This document shows positions 22,741 to 32,952 of a stretch of 64,000 nt of DNA, one piece after another. The notes under the pieces were generated by a model. The model did not search any database, was not told the DNA's origin, and saw only the letters and a program-made list of their open reading frames with translations. This DNA comes from Persicaria tinctoria (taxonomy: Eukaryota > Streptophyta > Magnoliopsida > Caryophyllales > Polygonaceae): the NCBI GenBank assembly GCA_037127255.1, contig JBANSL010000002.1, forward strand, positions 9,778,001 to 9,842,000, given 5' to 3'. The stretch's first letter is position 1. Each line of letters begins with the position of its first letter. The translations under genes and the position numbers were made by a program.

Positions 22741-25700
22741 ATTGCATAAGTTATAACTGCCGGGGATTGGGGAAGGCCCGCGCAGTTACAAGACTCGCTG
22801 AAATGGTGAGTAGAGAGGCCCCGAGGGTGTTGTTTTTGATGGAAACTAAGTGTAATAGAAATAGGATGGAGGAGGTTCGACGTGTCCTGGGGTTTGAGGG
22901 CATGTTTGTTGTCGATTGTGTGGGTAAGTCGGGTGGCTTGGCGCTGATGTGGGTGGAGGGGTGTGAGGTCAGTCTGTCATCTTACACCTTACACCACATT
23001 GATAGTGTGGTTCGGCTGGGAGAGGGTGAGGAATGGAGACTTACTGGAATCTATGGTTGGCCGGAGGGCAAGGACAAGCATCAAACACTCGAGCTGATGA
23101 AGCGGCTGCATCAGGATCATCATGAGTCATGGATATGTATGGGAGACTTCAATTTGTTTACATCCTTGGAGGATAAGAGGGGCGGGAACACGAATAGCTT
23201 TGATAGAGTGGTGGAGTTCAGAGAGGTGATTGAACACTGTGGGTTGAGAGATATCCCGTTCACAGGCAATAGGTTTACTTGGGACAATAATAGGGAGGAG
23301 GGTGGGTTCATTCAGGAACGACTTGATATGGCTTTTGGAAATGAGGAGTTTATGGAAAGGCATCCGGACAGTTTGGTGCTGCATTTGAATAAATGTGGGT
23401 CGGACCATCTCCCGATAAAAATTTGCTTGGAAGGGGTGAGGCAGGAAGATCGGGGGCATCAGATCAAACCCTTCCGCTTCGAAGCTATGTGGTTGAAAGA
23501 TGAAGATAGTTTTGAGATAATCTCGAACGGGTGGCAAAATCCGGGCACTACTCATGCAACAAGGGGAATAGCCGGGAAGCTTGAGAGGTGTGCTTCCGAT
23601 CTGAAAGATTGGGATACTTGTGTTTTTGGTAATGTCCGAGTGGAGCTTGAAACAATCAAGAAGAAACTCGCGGATATTGGCAGAGACATGAGTGTCAGTC
23701 GGGTTAGGGAGAGGCGGGAGTTGGAGAGGAAGGAGAGGGAGTTGATGGAAAAGGAGGAGATCATGTGGTTCCAACGAGCTAGAGCAAATGAGTTTAGATG
23801 TGGGGATCAGAATACTAGTTTTTTCCATCGAAAAGCAACCGGTAGAAAGAGGAGAAATCGAATCACAAGGTTGGTCGATGACGATGGGAATGAGTGGAGA
23901 TCTTTTGAGGGAAGGTCGGGGGTGGCCATATCTTATTTTCGCAATCTGTTTCAATCAGAGGTGACAGCTGATCCGGCCACGGCTACTCAAGGAATCGAGC
24001 CCCTCATGTCGGCAGAGGACAACCAGGAGCTGTCACTACCCTTCACTGCAGAGGAGGTAAAATCCGCCCTTTTCTCTATGCATCCCACAAAAGCGCCCGG
24101 GCCTGACGGTATGCCGGCGTTATTCTTTCAAAAGTGCTGGCATATCGTTGGCAAGGACGTAACTGAGCTTGTTATTGACATCCTGAATGGTGCACCGCTA
24201 CCTGAGGGGTTGAATCACACTTTCATAACTTTAATCCCAAAGGTGGCGGCACCGTCAAGGATGAGAGAGCTTCGACCTATTAGTCTATGTAACGTGTTAT
24301 ACAAGTTAGTGTCCAAAGTTCTTACAGTTAGGCTGAAGAGGGTCCTGGGAAAGCTGGTGGCAGCTAGCCAAAGCACTTTTGTGCCTGGAAGGCTCATCAC
24401 GGACAATGTTCTTGTGGCCTTTGAGCTCTTTCACTATATGAAGAATCGAAGAGGAGGGAAGAAGGGCTACATGGCACTGAAGCTCGACATGGCAAAGGCG
24501 TATGATCGTGTGGAGTGGGGCTTTCTCGAGCACTGCTTGAGGAAGTTTGGTTTCAACGAAGCATGGGTGGCTTTAGTCATGAAGTGTGTATCCTCGGTAA
24601 GCTTCTCGGTACTCATGGATGGATCTCCCACGCAGGTGCTCAAGCCGAAAAGGGGTCTGAGACAGGGGGATCCTCTGTCACCCTACTTGTTTCTGTTATG
24701 TGCGGAAGGTCTATCTGGTATGATCAGAGTTAGTGAAGCTCAGAACCGGTTGACAGGGATCAAGGTTGCGCCGACGGCCCCTTCTATCTCTCACTTGTTC
24801 TTTGCTGATGATTGCGTTCTTTTTTTGGGAGCCACCTGTCAACAGAGCACGAAAATTATTCACATTCTCCATACTTATGGAGCGGCGTCAGGACAACAGG
24901 TGAACTTCTCAAAATCTGAACTGTCTTTTAGCAGGAATGTAGATGAGAACACTAGAAGGGTTCTCCAAGGACAACTGGACATCAGGGAATTTTCAAAGCA
25001 TGAGCGATATCTCGGCCTGCCTACGATGGTGGGGAGGTCAAAAAAGGTTATCTTTGAACAACTGAAGGAACGAATCTGGAAGAAGATGAAAGGATGGAAA
25101 GAGAAGGTGCTTTCGAGAGCGGGGAAGGAAGTTCTAATCAAGGCGATAGCTCAGGCCATCCCTACATACACCATGTCCTGCTTTTGCCTTCCGGTGGGGC
25201 TATGCAGAGAGATCGAAATGCTCCTTTGCAACTTTTGGTGGGGCGAGGAAGGGGGAAAGAACAAGATACACTGGATGAAATGGAAGCGGATGTGCAGATC
25301 TAAGGCGAGAGGTGGGATGGGATTCAGGGATCTAGAGACCTTTAACCAGGCACTGCTTGCGAGACAGGCGTGGCGTATTTTACAGGATCCGGAATCCACG
25401 CTGGCAAGACTTCTAAAGGCGAGGTACCACCCACGAACGTCCTTTATGAAGGCGAGTGTGGGTTTCAATCCAAGTTACACATGGCGTAGCCTAATCAAGG
25501 GCAGAGATGGGCTTGCCGAGGGCCTTATCTGGAGTATAGGGAATGGAGCCGACGTCTGTGTGTGGGGTGACAAATGGATTCCACGCCCGGAGAGCTTCAG
25601 GGTGATCGGGAATTTTTTTGAAGGGGATCCGGATATGAAAGTGATTGATTTTATTGACTGGGATCTGAACAGGTGGGATGAGGATATGCTCCAGAGGTTC

Positions 25701-26849
25701 ATGGTGCCTTGCGACATCGAGGAGATCCAACAGATTCGGCTTGGCAATATCCAGATGAGGGACCAGCTGATATGGAGGCTGACGGGAAATGGGATGTTTA
25801 CAGTGCGGTCGGCTTATCATGCCCTGCTCGAGAAGGTCATGAGGCGTGAGGGAGAGGCAGGAACATCGGATACAGGCCCAACTGAGCGGGTGTGGAAAAC
25901 ATTATGGAAGCTAAAGGTGTTACCGAAGGTGAAATCCTTTGTGTGGCGGGCGGCGAAAGACGTACTGTCGTGCAAATCAAATCTGATGCGCAGGATGATC
26001 ACTTCGGATAGCTGCTGTGATCTTTGTGGTAGAGAGGAGACGAGTACACATGCGCTATTTGAGTGTGGTTGGGCGATAAAGGTGTGGAAGAGATGCCCCG
26101 AGCTGGAGAGGTTCTGGCTGTGCTCATCAACTATAGGGGAGACCTTGGCATTTGTTTTGACGCATGGAACAGTCAAGGACAGGCAGAAGTGGGCGACGAT
26201 CTTGTGGTTTGTGTGGGGAGCAAGAAACAAACGCATCTTTGAAGGTTCACATAAACCACCCGATGACATCTTGAGGGAGGCGGAGAGTATGCTCACTGAT
26301 TTTGATAACTTTCGAGATGTTACAGGTGCCCCTGATCTGGCTCCAAAACGGAGCAGCGAGATAGCCTTGTGGAAGAAACCGCCGGCAGGGACCTTGAAAA
26401 TAAATTGTGATGCTGGGTTTTCGTCCACGGATCGGCCTGCGATTGGGGTCATATGTAGGAATCATCAGGGTGAATTGGTGTTCAGCGGCCAAAAGGAGAT
26501 TCAGCGCACGAGCAGCGTCGAACTGGCCGAAGCGGAATGTGTGCGCTGGGCATTGGTGTTAGCCAAGGAACGAGGACTACAACGCCTGCAGGTAGAAACT
26601 GACTGTCAAGCCTTACACCTCAAGCTGATCAAGGGAGATTCGGGAAGAGGCTCACTTTACAACATCATCTCGGAGAGCAAGGTGATGGCGAGATCCTTCG
26701 AATCGGTGGAGTGGTGCCATACAAAGCGAGGAGGCAACAAGGCAGCCCATGGGATTGCCGCTATTAGACCTATCTGTCATAGTTTATTCTTCAATTTACA
26801 AACTCTTCCTGACAATCTAGCTTGTATTGTTTCAAAGGAGATGGAATGA
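22737..26849 (+). CDS. LINE ORF2: endonuclease, reverse transcriptase, RNase H
   Basis: 1370 residues. Residues 1-230 are an APE-like endonuclease/exonuclease/phosphatase domain (SYNCRGLG at the start, METKCNR, MGDFN near 134, SDHLPI near 227). RT occupies about 440-720: RPISLCNVLYK, LDMAKAYDRVEW, GLRQGDPLSPYLF, and the catalytic FADD at about 687. A zf-RVT module lies at 1065-1110 (WRAAKDVLSCK, CDLCGREETSTHALFEC). A plant-type RNase H (RVT_3) begins near 1220 (KINCDAGF, AEAECVRWAL, ETDCQAL, GNKAAHGIA). All key acidic residues visible to me are kept. It nicks the target, primes cDNA synthesis on the nick and degrades template RNA. Translation probably depends on ORF1 by stop-restart at the ATGA overlap. 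Confidence 0.95.
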   Translation: MNCISYNCRGLGKARAVTRLAEMVSREAPRVLFLMETKCNRNRMEEVRRVLGFEGMFVVDCVGKSGGLALMWVEGCEVSLSSYTLHHIDSVVRLGEGEEWRLTGIYGWPEGKDKHQTLELMKRLHQDHHESWICMGDFNLFTSLEDKRGGNTNSFDRVVEFREVIEHCGLRDIPFTGNRFTWDNNREEGGFIQERLDMAFGNEEFMERHPDSLVLHLNKCGSDHLPIKICLEGVRQEDRGHQIKPFRFEAMWLKDEDSFEIISNGWQNPGTTHATRGIAGKLERCASDLKDWDTCVFGNVRVELETIKKKLADIGRDMSVSRVRERRELERKERELMEKEEIMWFQRARANEFRCGDQNTSFFHRKATGRKRRNRITRLVDDDGNEWRSFEGRSGVAISYFRNLFQSEVTADPATATQGIEPLMSAEDNQELSLPFTAEEVKSALFSMHPTKAPGPDGMPALFFQKCWHIVGKDVTELVIDILNGAPLPEGLNHTFITLIPKVAAPSRMRELRPISLCNVLYKLVSKVLTVRLKRVLGKLVAASQSTFVPGRLITDNVLVAFELFHYMKNRRGGKKGYMALKLDMAKAYDRVEWGFLEHCLRKFGFNEAWVALVMKCVSSVSFSVLMDGSPTQVLKPKRGLRQGDPLSPYLFLLCAEGLSGMIRVSEAQNRLTGIKVAPTAPSISHLFFADDCVLFLGATCQQSTKIIHILHTYGAASGQQVNFSKSELSFSRNVDENTRRVLQGQLDIREFSKHERYLGLPTMVGRSKKVIFEQLKERIWKKMKGWKEKVLSRAGKEVLIKAIAQAIPTYTMSCFCLPVGLCREIEMLLCNFWWGEEGGKNKIHWMKWKRMCRSKARGGMGFRDLETFNQALLARQAWRILQDPESTLARLLKARYHPRTSFMKASVGFNPSYTWRSLIKGRDGLAEGLIWSIGNGADVCVWGDKWIPRPESFRVIGNFFEGDPDMKVIDFIDWDLNRWDEDMLQRFMVPCDIEEIQQIRLGNIQMRDQLIWRLTGNGMFTVRSAYHALLEKVMRREGEAGTSDTGPTERVWKTLWKLKVLPKVKSFVWRAAKDVLSCKSNLMRRMITSDSCCDLCGREETSTHALFECGWAIKVWKRCPELERFWLCSSTIGETLAFVLTHGTVKDRQKWATILWFVWGARNKRIFEGSHKPPDDILREAESMLTDFDNFRDVTGAPDLAPKRSSEIALWKKPPAGTLKINCDAGFSSTDRPAIGVICRNHQGELVFSGQKEIQRTSSVELAEAECVRWALVLAKERGLQRLQVETDCQALHLKLIKGDSGRGSLYNIISESKVMARSFESVEWCHTKRGGNKAAHGIAAIRPICHSLFFNLQTLPDNLACIVSKEME

Positions 26850-26905
26850 GATTCAAGTGGTTTTTCTCAAAAAAAAAATGTGGGGTGTCTAGTGTTGGCC
26901 TAGGA

Positions 26906-28475
26906 TAGACACGGCCACGGGTCCGACCCGCCGGGTCGACAACCCGGGGTGGTCGACCCTAACCCTGACCCGGGGTTGGGACGGGTCGGCGGGTTGATTG
27001 ACCCGGCGGGTCGGCGGATCGGACTGCCGGGTCGGCCACGTGGCACCAAATCGGGTATCCAACGAGTTTTGCGGGTCGACCCGCCGGGTCAACCATTTTT
27101 TTTAAAAAAAAATGTTTTAAACCCAAAATAAAACTCAACTAGTCTTTCACCACACTTTCGAAATGGAAAGATTTAAGGTTGACAAAACATGGTGTGTGGG
27201 AAGATATATATAGATATCTTCATTCCACTCTCATTATTTCATCACGCTTAAGAGGTGGGAAAGAAAAGGTTGGATTGTGGGAATGACAAGTAGGGTATGA
27301 GGATCTATATATAGAGAAAATAGAGGTAATTAGCCCACTTTCGATGTGGGACAGAAATATGAGATATGAAAGAAAATGTGAGAAATTGATATTTAAGTAT
27401 ATGATGTAAAATGTAATGTAATTAAAGTCTTTGGATTATATGGTGGAATATAATGTAATTTAAGTATTTGGATTATATGATGTAACATATAATAATATAA
27501 TTAAAGTGTTTACCTCTTAAGATTTAATGAAATGAATAACACATGGTGATGAAACATCATGATACAATATATCAAGTTATGTTGGATTAATCTTTCTATT
27601 TAACTTAATTGATAGTTGTGTTGATCCATTAATCAATCATAAGTATTTTATTTTACTTGCATTATTATGTTAATTTCTTGATCAATGATTTCAAATCTAG
27701 GTTCTTCTTCATATAGATATGTTAAACTTTCTCGTTTAAAGTTGAATTAGCCACATGTTGTGTATACACTTAATGATGATCGATGTTATTAGAATTACAT
27801 ACTTGAGTTGCTTGTTATGACGTACTTGAAAAGACACATTGAAAAAGTATTGTCAATATTATATTTCATTCTTGTGTTTGAAAATCCGAAGTTCTATATC
27901 ATTTTGAAAATAAACGAAAACTCGACATTAAGAATACTATACAAGTGTAACGGCTTTATCAATAACAATATTTGTATTATTTGAAATTATATCATAAAGA
28001 CTCCTAACTTAGTATCATATAGAATGATATAGAATGATTTATAAGTATGGATTGACATTAAAAACCGAATGGTAGAGATTGAAGACATGGTGTAGTTTCT
28101 AGTTTCTACCCTTGTTCTTGTCCCACATTGAAAACTAGAGGAAAAGGGGTGTGCTAAGTCTATAAAAGGAGAAGCATGGGGTGTTAAGTCTCACATTGTC
28201 ATTGCATATTACATTATGTAATATTATGAATTATTCTAATAATAATTTATATAATTTACATAATAATTATAAATTTATTTTATTAAAAATAATTTTTTTC
28301 AAAAAAAAATAATTTAAATGGTGGGTTGACCCGGCGGGTCGAACCGGGTCGGACCCGCCGGGTCACGGGTTATCTTTTCCCTGACCCTCAACCCGAGCTG
28401 ACCCTTGGACCCGTGGACCCTGACCCGACGGGTCATGGACCCGGTGGGTCACCAACCCGGCGGTGGCAATGTCTA
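26906..28475. mobile_element. Non-autonomous hAT element
   Basis: 1570 bp bounded by TAGACACGGCCAC and, reversed, TAGACATTGCCAC, with a perfect 8-bp target duplication GCCTAGGA (26898-26905 and 28476-28483). Eight-base duplications and TAG-type termini are hAT hallmarks. Both sub-terminal regions are packed with (G)GGTCGACCCG/GACCCGCCGGGTC words, probably transposase-binding sites. The AT-rich interior has no transposase ORF. It contains three TCCCACATTG/CACTTTCGATGTGGGA-like words (27150, 27335, 28120). It must be moved by an autonomous hAT elsewhere. Confidence 0.9.
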
Positions 28476-28483
28476 GCCTAGGA

Positions 28484-28916
28484 ATGGTGATATGAGATTC
28501 CTATGGCTTTGTTCCGTTGATTCCATTTCATGCATATTTGTAGGTCGGTGACAAGGTTGCACATTTTGTTACCAATGACTTTTTACTCTAGTGGCAGGAA
28601 TGAGATACTTCCTTGTGGCCTCACTGCCATAACACTACTTGACTATTCAATTCGAGTGTTTTACAAACTAGTGTTCTTCCCGTGTAGTTTTAGTCGATAA
28701 CTCTCTCAAAAAGATATCATACTATTACTAGTTTTAGATTCAAACATTTTTGAAAGCAACAAATGATATACTATATATATTGCTTACCCATCTACCATAA
28801 TCTTACATGATCAAAGACACCCTGAATTAACTTTCAACAACAATGTAGTATTGTCAATCTATAACTCAGTGTAAAATCTTCCATCTTTAACAACATTTTT
28901 TCCCCAAAATAAGCCC
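28484..28916. other. Intergenic, 3' flank of the permease gene
   Basis: About 430 bp without a gene. Its right part is probably the 3'UTR and polyadenylation region of the minus-strand permease gene; I cannot place the poly(A) site. Confidence 0.5.
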
Positions 28917-30851
28917 TCAAACTTTACCATTTTGGCTATGATCAATGTTCCTAACAGGCCCCTTGAACCACCTCCTGGCATCAACAATCCACCACAACAT
29001 GATCAAGCCCAGGGCGAGTCCGAGTGCAGCCGGTGCATAGTTGAAGGTGTTGGTTGTAATTGGATACAAAGTAGGCAGCAAGAACACTGAGCAAGTGTAA
29101 CAGATCCACAAAAATGCAACCAAGCAAACCACTCTGCTCCAATACCTCCCCAAGTAGAACGGCCCGGGCTTGAACTTCTCCTCCTCCATCACCATCCTCG
29201 CGAAGATTGGGACCGCGTAGCCCCCCACCCAGCCTATCGTGCAGACCGATGTGATGGCTGTGAAGACGACGTTCAGCTTGAGGATAGGCAGGCCGAGGAG
29301 GATGCAGATTCCTGCACATAGCCACACTGCATTCGCTGGGACTTTGTGCTTTGGGTGGATTTTCCTCCACACTGAGGAGAATGGGATCCCTCCGTCTCTT
29401 GAGAGTGCATACACCACTCTGGCTGCACTTGTGGTGATGGATAGGCCTCCGAAGAAGAACGATCCCCAGATGACGACCAGCAAGATGATTGCTCCAGTGC
29501 CGCTGTGGTACCTCCCATGGAACGCGTCGTAGAGTATCTGAGCTGGCACGAACACTCCTGCTGTCTCGTTGGTTGGGTCGTATAGGTAGGCGAAGTCCTG
29601 AACCGAAAAACATACATTTAGATACTGAAATCTCATATCAAACTACCATTACTAAACACAAAATTTTACTGTTACATTGAAATGTGATTGATGACCTGAA
29701 TGCTGAAGGTAAGGGCAAGGATGTAAGCCCATCCGAAGACAGAAATCATCCCTATGCTTGAAAGGATCGCGATAGGGCCATTTTTGTCAGCGCCTTTCGT
29801 CTCTTCAGTCAGATGTGCTGCAGCATCATACCCAAATAGCGAGTACTGGCTCACGAGCAGAGACATAACAACAGCATAGGCTTTGCTGGATATCCCGGTT
29901 GTGGCAGGCGCGGTTTCAAAATGACCGAAGACATAGGATGCGGGTTGCGTAGTTGGAGCCACTAGAGGAAGCAATACAACTATGACAGCACCACCAATCA
30001 CCTAAAAACACAATCACAAACTACAGTTTATGACAGCAAAAATCAGGCTCATGATATAAAGAATCGGAATTCGAATCAACCTGCCACCACATGGAAACGA
30101 TGTCGATAAGGGCGATCACTTCCAAGGCGAAAGTGTTGAGGACCGCCCATATGAGTGTGAGGCCTATGTAGTTGCATAGAAACAGCCATTTCGGCGCAAA
30201 GTAGCCACCGCCTTTGTTGGTGCCGGTGCTAAGCAAGATGATGTTCTGCAGGACCTGTGTCCCTGCATAAGCCTGTGTCCCTATGCCGGCTATGAGCCCT
30301 ATAGTCTCGAGCCAGGCGCAGCACCAAGACGCGAACGGACCCCACTTCGGACCAGCCAAGTGAGCGGCCCAGAAGTACAGAGAGCCTGTAGTCTGATCAT
30401 ATACATATATACATATGATATTGCTGGTAACTTGTATATCAAGAAAATCAAAGAATCCGAAATTACCGGGAAGGAGGAACAGATTTCAGCCATGGCGATG
30501 CCGACGAACCAGGTGAAGAAGGAGACGACGACCCAGCCCCAGACGAGGCTAGCTGGGCCTGCATACTGGAGGCTGGAGCCGTACAATGGAGTGATCCCGG
30601 TGAAGAGAGTGACGGTGGAGAAACAGATAGCCAGGGTCTTGAACAGCGACTAAATTAAATCCAACAACAAATCCGAATTTAGGAACTCGAAAACATGTGC
30701 AAACAGCAAGAAATGAAGAGTGGATGAAGAAAGGGGGTAAATTTACCATTTCTCTACGGAGTTCTTGCTTGTATCCAAGCTCATTAAGCCTCTTCTCGCC
30801 GGAATCCATTTCCAGGGGCTGCAGATTCTCCATCGATCTTGAAGACACCAT
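28917..30851 (-). CDS. BAT1: BAT1-like amino-acid permease (APC family)
   Basis: Five exons: 30747-30851, 30467-30649, 30081-30392, 29696-30001 and 28917-29597. All introns are GT-AG and phase 0, giving 528 residues. The protein starts MVSSRSMENL (an upstream in-frame stop excludes a longer start). It has about 12 hydrophobic spans with LYGSSLQYAGPASLVWGW, GSLYFWAAHLAGPKWGPFASW, YDAAAHLTEETKGA and SRDGGIPFS, all typical of the plant bidirectional amino-acid transporter/GABA permease clade. Family members move amino acids (Ala, Arg, Glu, Lys) or GABA across the plasma or mitochondrial membrane. The length is close to the usual 510-530 and no residue looks broken. The hAT and LINE lie just beyond its 3' end. 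A dozen out-of-frame ORFs across the exons are shadows. Confidence 0.93.
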
Positions 30852-31575
30852 GTCGGAATCCGCCTTCAAAATCAATTAACTGCAACTGAGTTTTCTTGAA
30901 TCTTAGAGATGAGATTGGAAAGGTGTTTTAATATAGAAGAAGGTGACACAGAGAGGGTTTGACTGATTCCAATTTCCAATTTCCAATTCCCAAATGGGAT
31001 TTGTGCTATTGCTTAGTGTGGAAATAAGACAAGTTTCATAGAAGAAAATGAGAAAAGGAGAAAGGGATCGCCTTTCACAAAGATTTTAAAATTAGTTACC
31101 AAATTTTTCTTCCAATCTCGCAGAGTCGTCTGAAATCAATATATTGGGAGCCGGTATCTCTGCCTCGCCGTACAGATTCGACCGTTGACTCGCTTGATCT
31201 TCTTACTTCTAAACAAATGTAGAACTAGAATTGGTCACACATGAATATTTAATTTAAGAGGAACCATGTAATCTTGGCTGTAACGCGTGAGCGAAACTAT
31301 ATAAAACCACAACAGACATTTAGAGGATCGTCATATGAGCTGTCCAAATCGTTCTCATGAGGTAGAGTCATGTTACTTTGGGTTTATTGGAACACGAAAG
31401 GTGATAGTGTGTGAACAAGGATTCGTTTGCTGCTGTTATTTCTGTTGTCGATTCGAACCATGTGAATTTGCACAGTTTGCGCTTTCTGTTTCCATGAGAG
31501 GCTTTGTTCGAAGCAAAATCTTGTGGTGTGTTAAAAGAGTGATATTGCATTGCCTCAACGGACTAAAATATACAT
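30852..31575. other. Permease promoter and PPD2-like 3' flank
   Basis: The minus-strand permease promoter and the 3'UTR of the next minus-strand gene share this gap. A plus-strand TATAAAA at about 31300 precedes a 98-codon Cys/Phe-rich frame (31335-31631) that overlaps the neighbour's last exon in antisense. It has no domain and I do not call it. Confidence 0.5.
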
Positions 31576-32570
31576 TTAGGCCAAAGGTACAACATCAAAG
31601 GAATGAAGAACTTTCTCTAAGACGGATTTAGTGTCGCCATCAAGAGGACTCTCTGGCTTGTCAGCATGAGTGATGTTAAGTAGGAAGAGCTTCTTTTGTG
31701 ACACCATTGCTGCTGAAAACACCCTCTTGATTCCTCCTCTTGTGCTATCCAATTTGTACTCGAACTCGTACACATCCAACCCGCCCTTGCCAGTCCTTTC
31801 GCCTACTCCGATCAGCTCTACTTCCTTTGTGCTCTCCTATCAACATATGAAGACATCCCAGCTCAACAAATTATGTGGAATTTCACGCTGATAAGGTGTT
31901 TCACATTGGTACTGAATTGATTGTGCTACAAAGCGCTAAAAGCATCAAGCTTGGTTGAGTTTGATTGGAGATAAGGCGAATACCTTGCGCTTTTCAGCTT
32001 GGATGACCTTGTCAGCCACGAATTCGGGGGTTCCAAAATCTTTGAGGGTGGTCAAGCGAACTGGGGTAACAACCACGCCTACATTGTTCGCCCCTTTGTT
32101 CACCTCCTCAAACAAAACAGTGGCTCCTGCTTTATCAACCTGTTGCAAAACCAATCCAGACAGACAAACAGTTGGTACTATCAACCTACGCCTGCAAACT
32201 GTTCGATAAAATGCCACAGAGAGAAAGAGGGTGAAGACTGAAGAGAGACCTTAACATAAGAAGAAGGTATGAGAAGGGAGAACCCTTGTTCGGAATCGAC
32301 GTATTGTTGAAGCTCAAGCTCATCCTCAGCCCTTGCAATCGGCAGTGAAAGGGGGGAAATTAAAGCCAAAATAGAGAGGGTTAGGGTTCTTCGATTGCTA
32401 ATTGAACACTCAACCAGTCCATCAATGAGACTGTTTCCCAGGTGTGGGGGTGAAATTGGGACATTGGTTTTTGCGAATTGGGAAGTTCTTTGGATCTTCG
32501 GTACTGGGGTTCGGTTTGATGGTGGAGACGGCGATAAACAAATACCAAGTGCCGGCATTTTCAACATCAT
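31576..32570 (-). CDS. PPD2: PsbP-domain protein, PPD2-like, thylakoid lumen
   Basis: Three exons: 32250-32570, 31984-32139 and 31576-31836, phase-0 GT-AG introns, 245 residues. Residues 1-58 look like a chloroplast transit peptide (Ser/Pro/Arg-rich, few acids). A twin-arginine thylakoid signal follows: RR at 60-61, the hydrophobic LTLSILALISPLSLPI, and cleavage probably after ARA (81). The mature part is one PsbP fold: YVDSEQGFSLLIPSSYVKV, NNVGVVVTPV, FGTPEFVADKVIQAEKRK, YEFEYKLDSTRGGIKRVFSA, LNITHADKP. PsbP-domain proteins assist photosystem assembly or electron transport in the lumen; the PPD2 role itself is poorly known. I favour PPD2 over other PPD members from remembered similarity. Confidence 0.85.
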
Positions 32571-32952
32571 CAACCCCTCTAAAAATTGCTCCTTTTTGAG
32601 TTGATAACGATCACCGTCCGATCCTGTTATGGTTACCAGTTACCAACCATTCGGGGCTCAGGAGTCAGGACAGTGACGGTGCTAGGGGAGGACGAGGAAG
32701 AAGCAACAGACAACCAAACGACGCCGTTTCTATCCAGTGAATTTTTATTTATTTATATTAAAGTCGCTGGGGTGTTTGTTTTTGATTTTTTCTCCTCTGT
32801 GAAACTTGAGAGGTAGAGATGAAGCAAGCGTGGACCGAATTAACTACGCATTTAGGCAACCATAAAATTGGCAGAGCATGATATTTCCTGACCAATTGGA
32901 GGCGATTTCCATTGAAGAGGATAGCTGAGTGCGCCGCAGATTGAAATCGCCA
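32571..32952. promoter_or_regulatory. Shared divergent promoter region
   Basis: 382 bp separate the start codons of the head-to-head PPD2-like (minus) and sirtuin (plus) genes, so both promoters and 5'UTRs must fit here. The gap holds an AACGACGCCGTTTC stretch (32716-32730). I see no convincing TATA box for either direction, as is usual for bidirectional plant promoters. Confidence 0.6.

Larger units (their letters stand above)
21203..26879 (+). mobile_element. Full-length LINE (non-LTR retrotransposon), both ORFs open
   Basis: A perfect 13-bp target duplication, GTGGGGTGTCTAG, flanks the element (21190-21202 and 26880-26892). The order is a 5'UTR of about 190 bp, ORF1 (gag-like), ORF2 (endonuclease, RT, zinc finger, RNase H), a 3'UTR of only about 20 bp and an A tail of about 10. 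This is the plan of plant L1-clade LINEs with an extra RNase H domain. No stop or frameshift interrupts either ORF across 5.45 kb, so it is potentially competent or very recently so. It lies in the same direction as no host gene and 2 kb from the end of the permease gene. Confidence 0.95.

Noticed and set aside
23127..23954. 275-codon minus-strand frame (also 25817-26452, 211 codons)
   Set aside because: Antisense shadows of the LINE ORF2; no start context and no domain.
31335..31631. 98-codon Cys/Phe-rich frame after a TATAAAA
   Set aside because: Antisense to the last exon of the PPD2-like gene; no domain.
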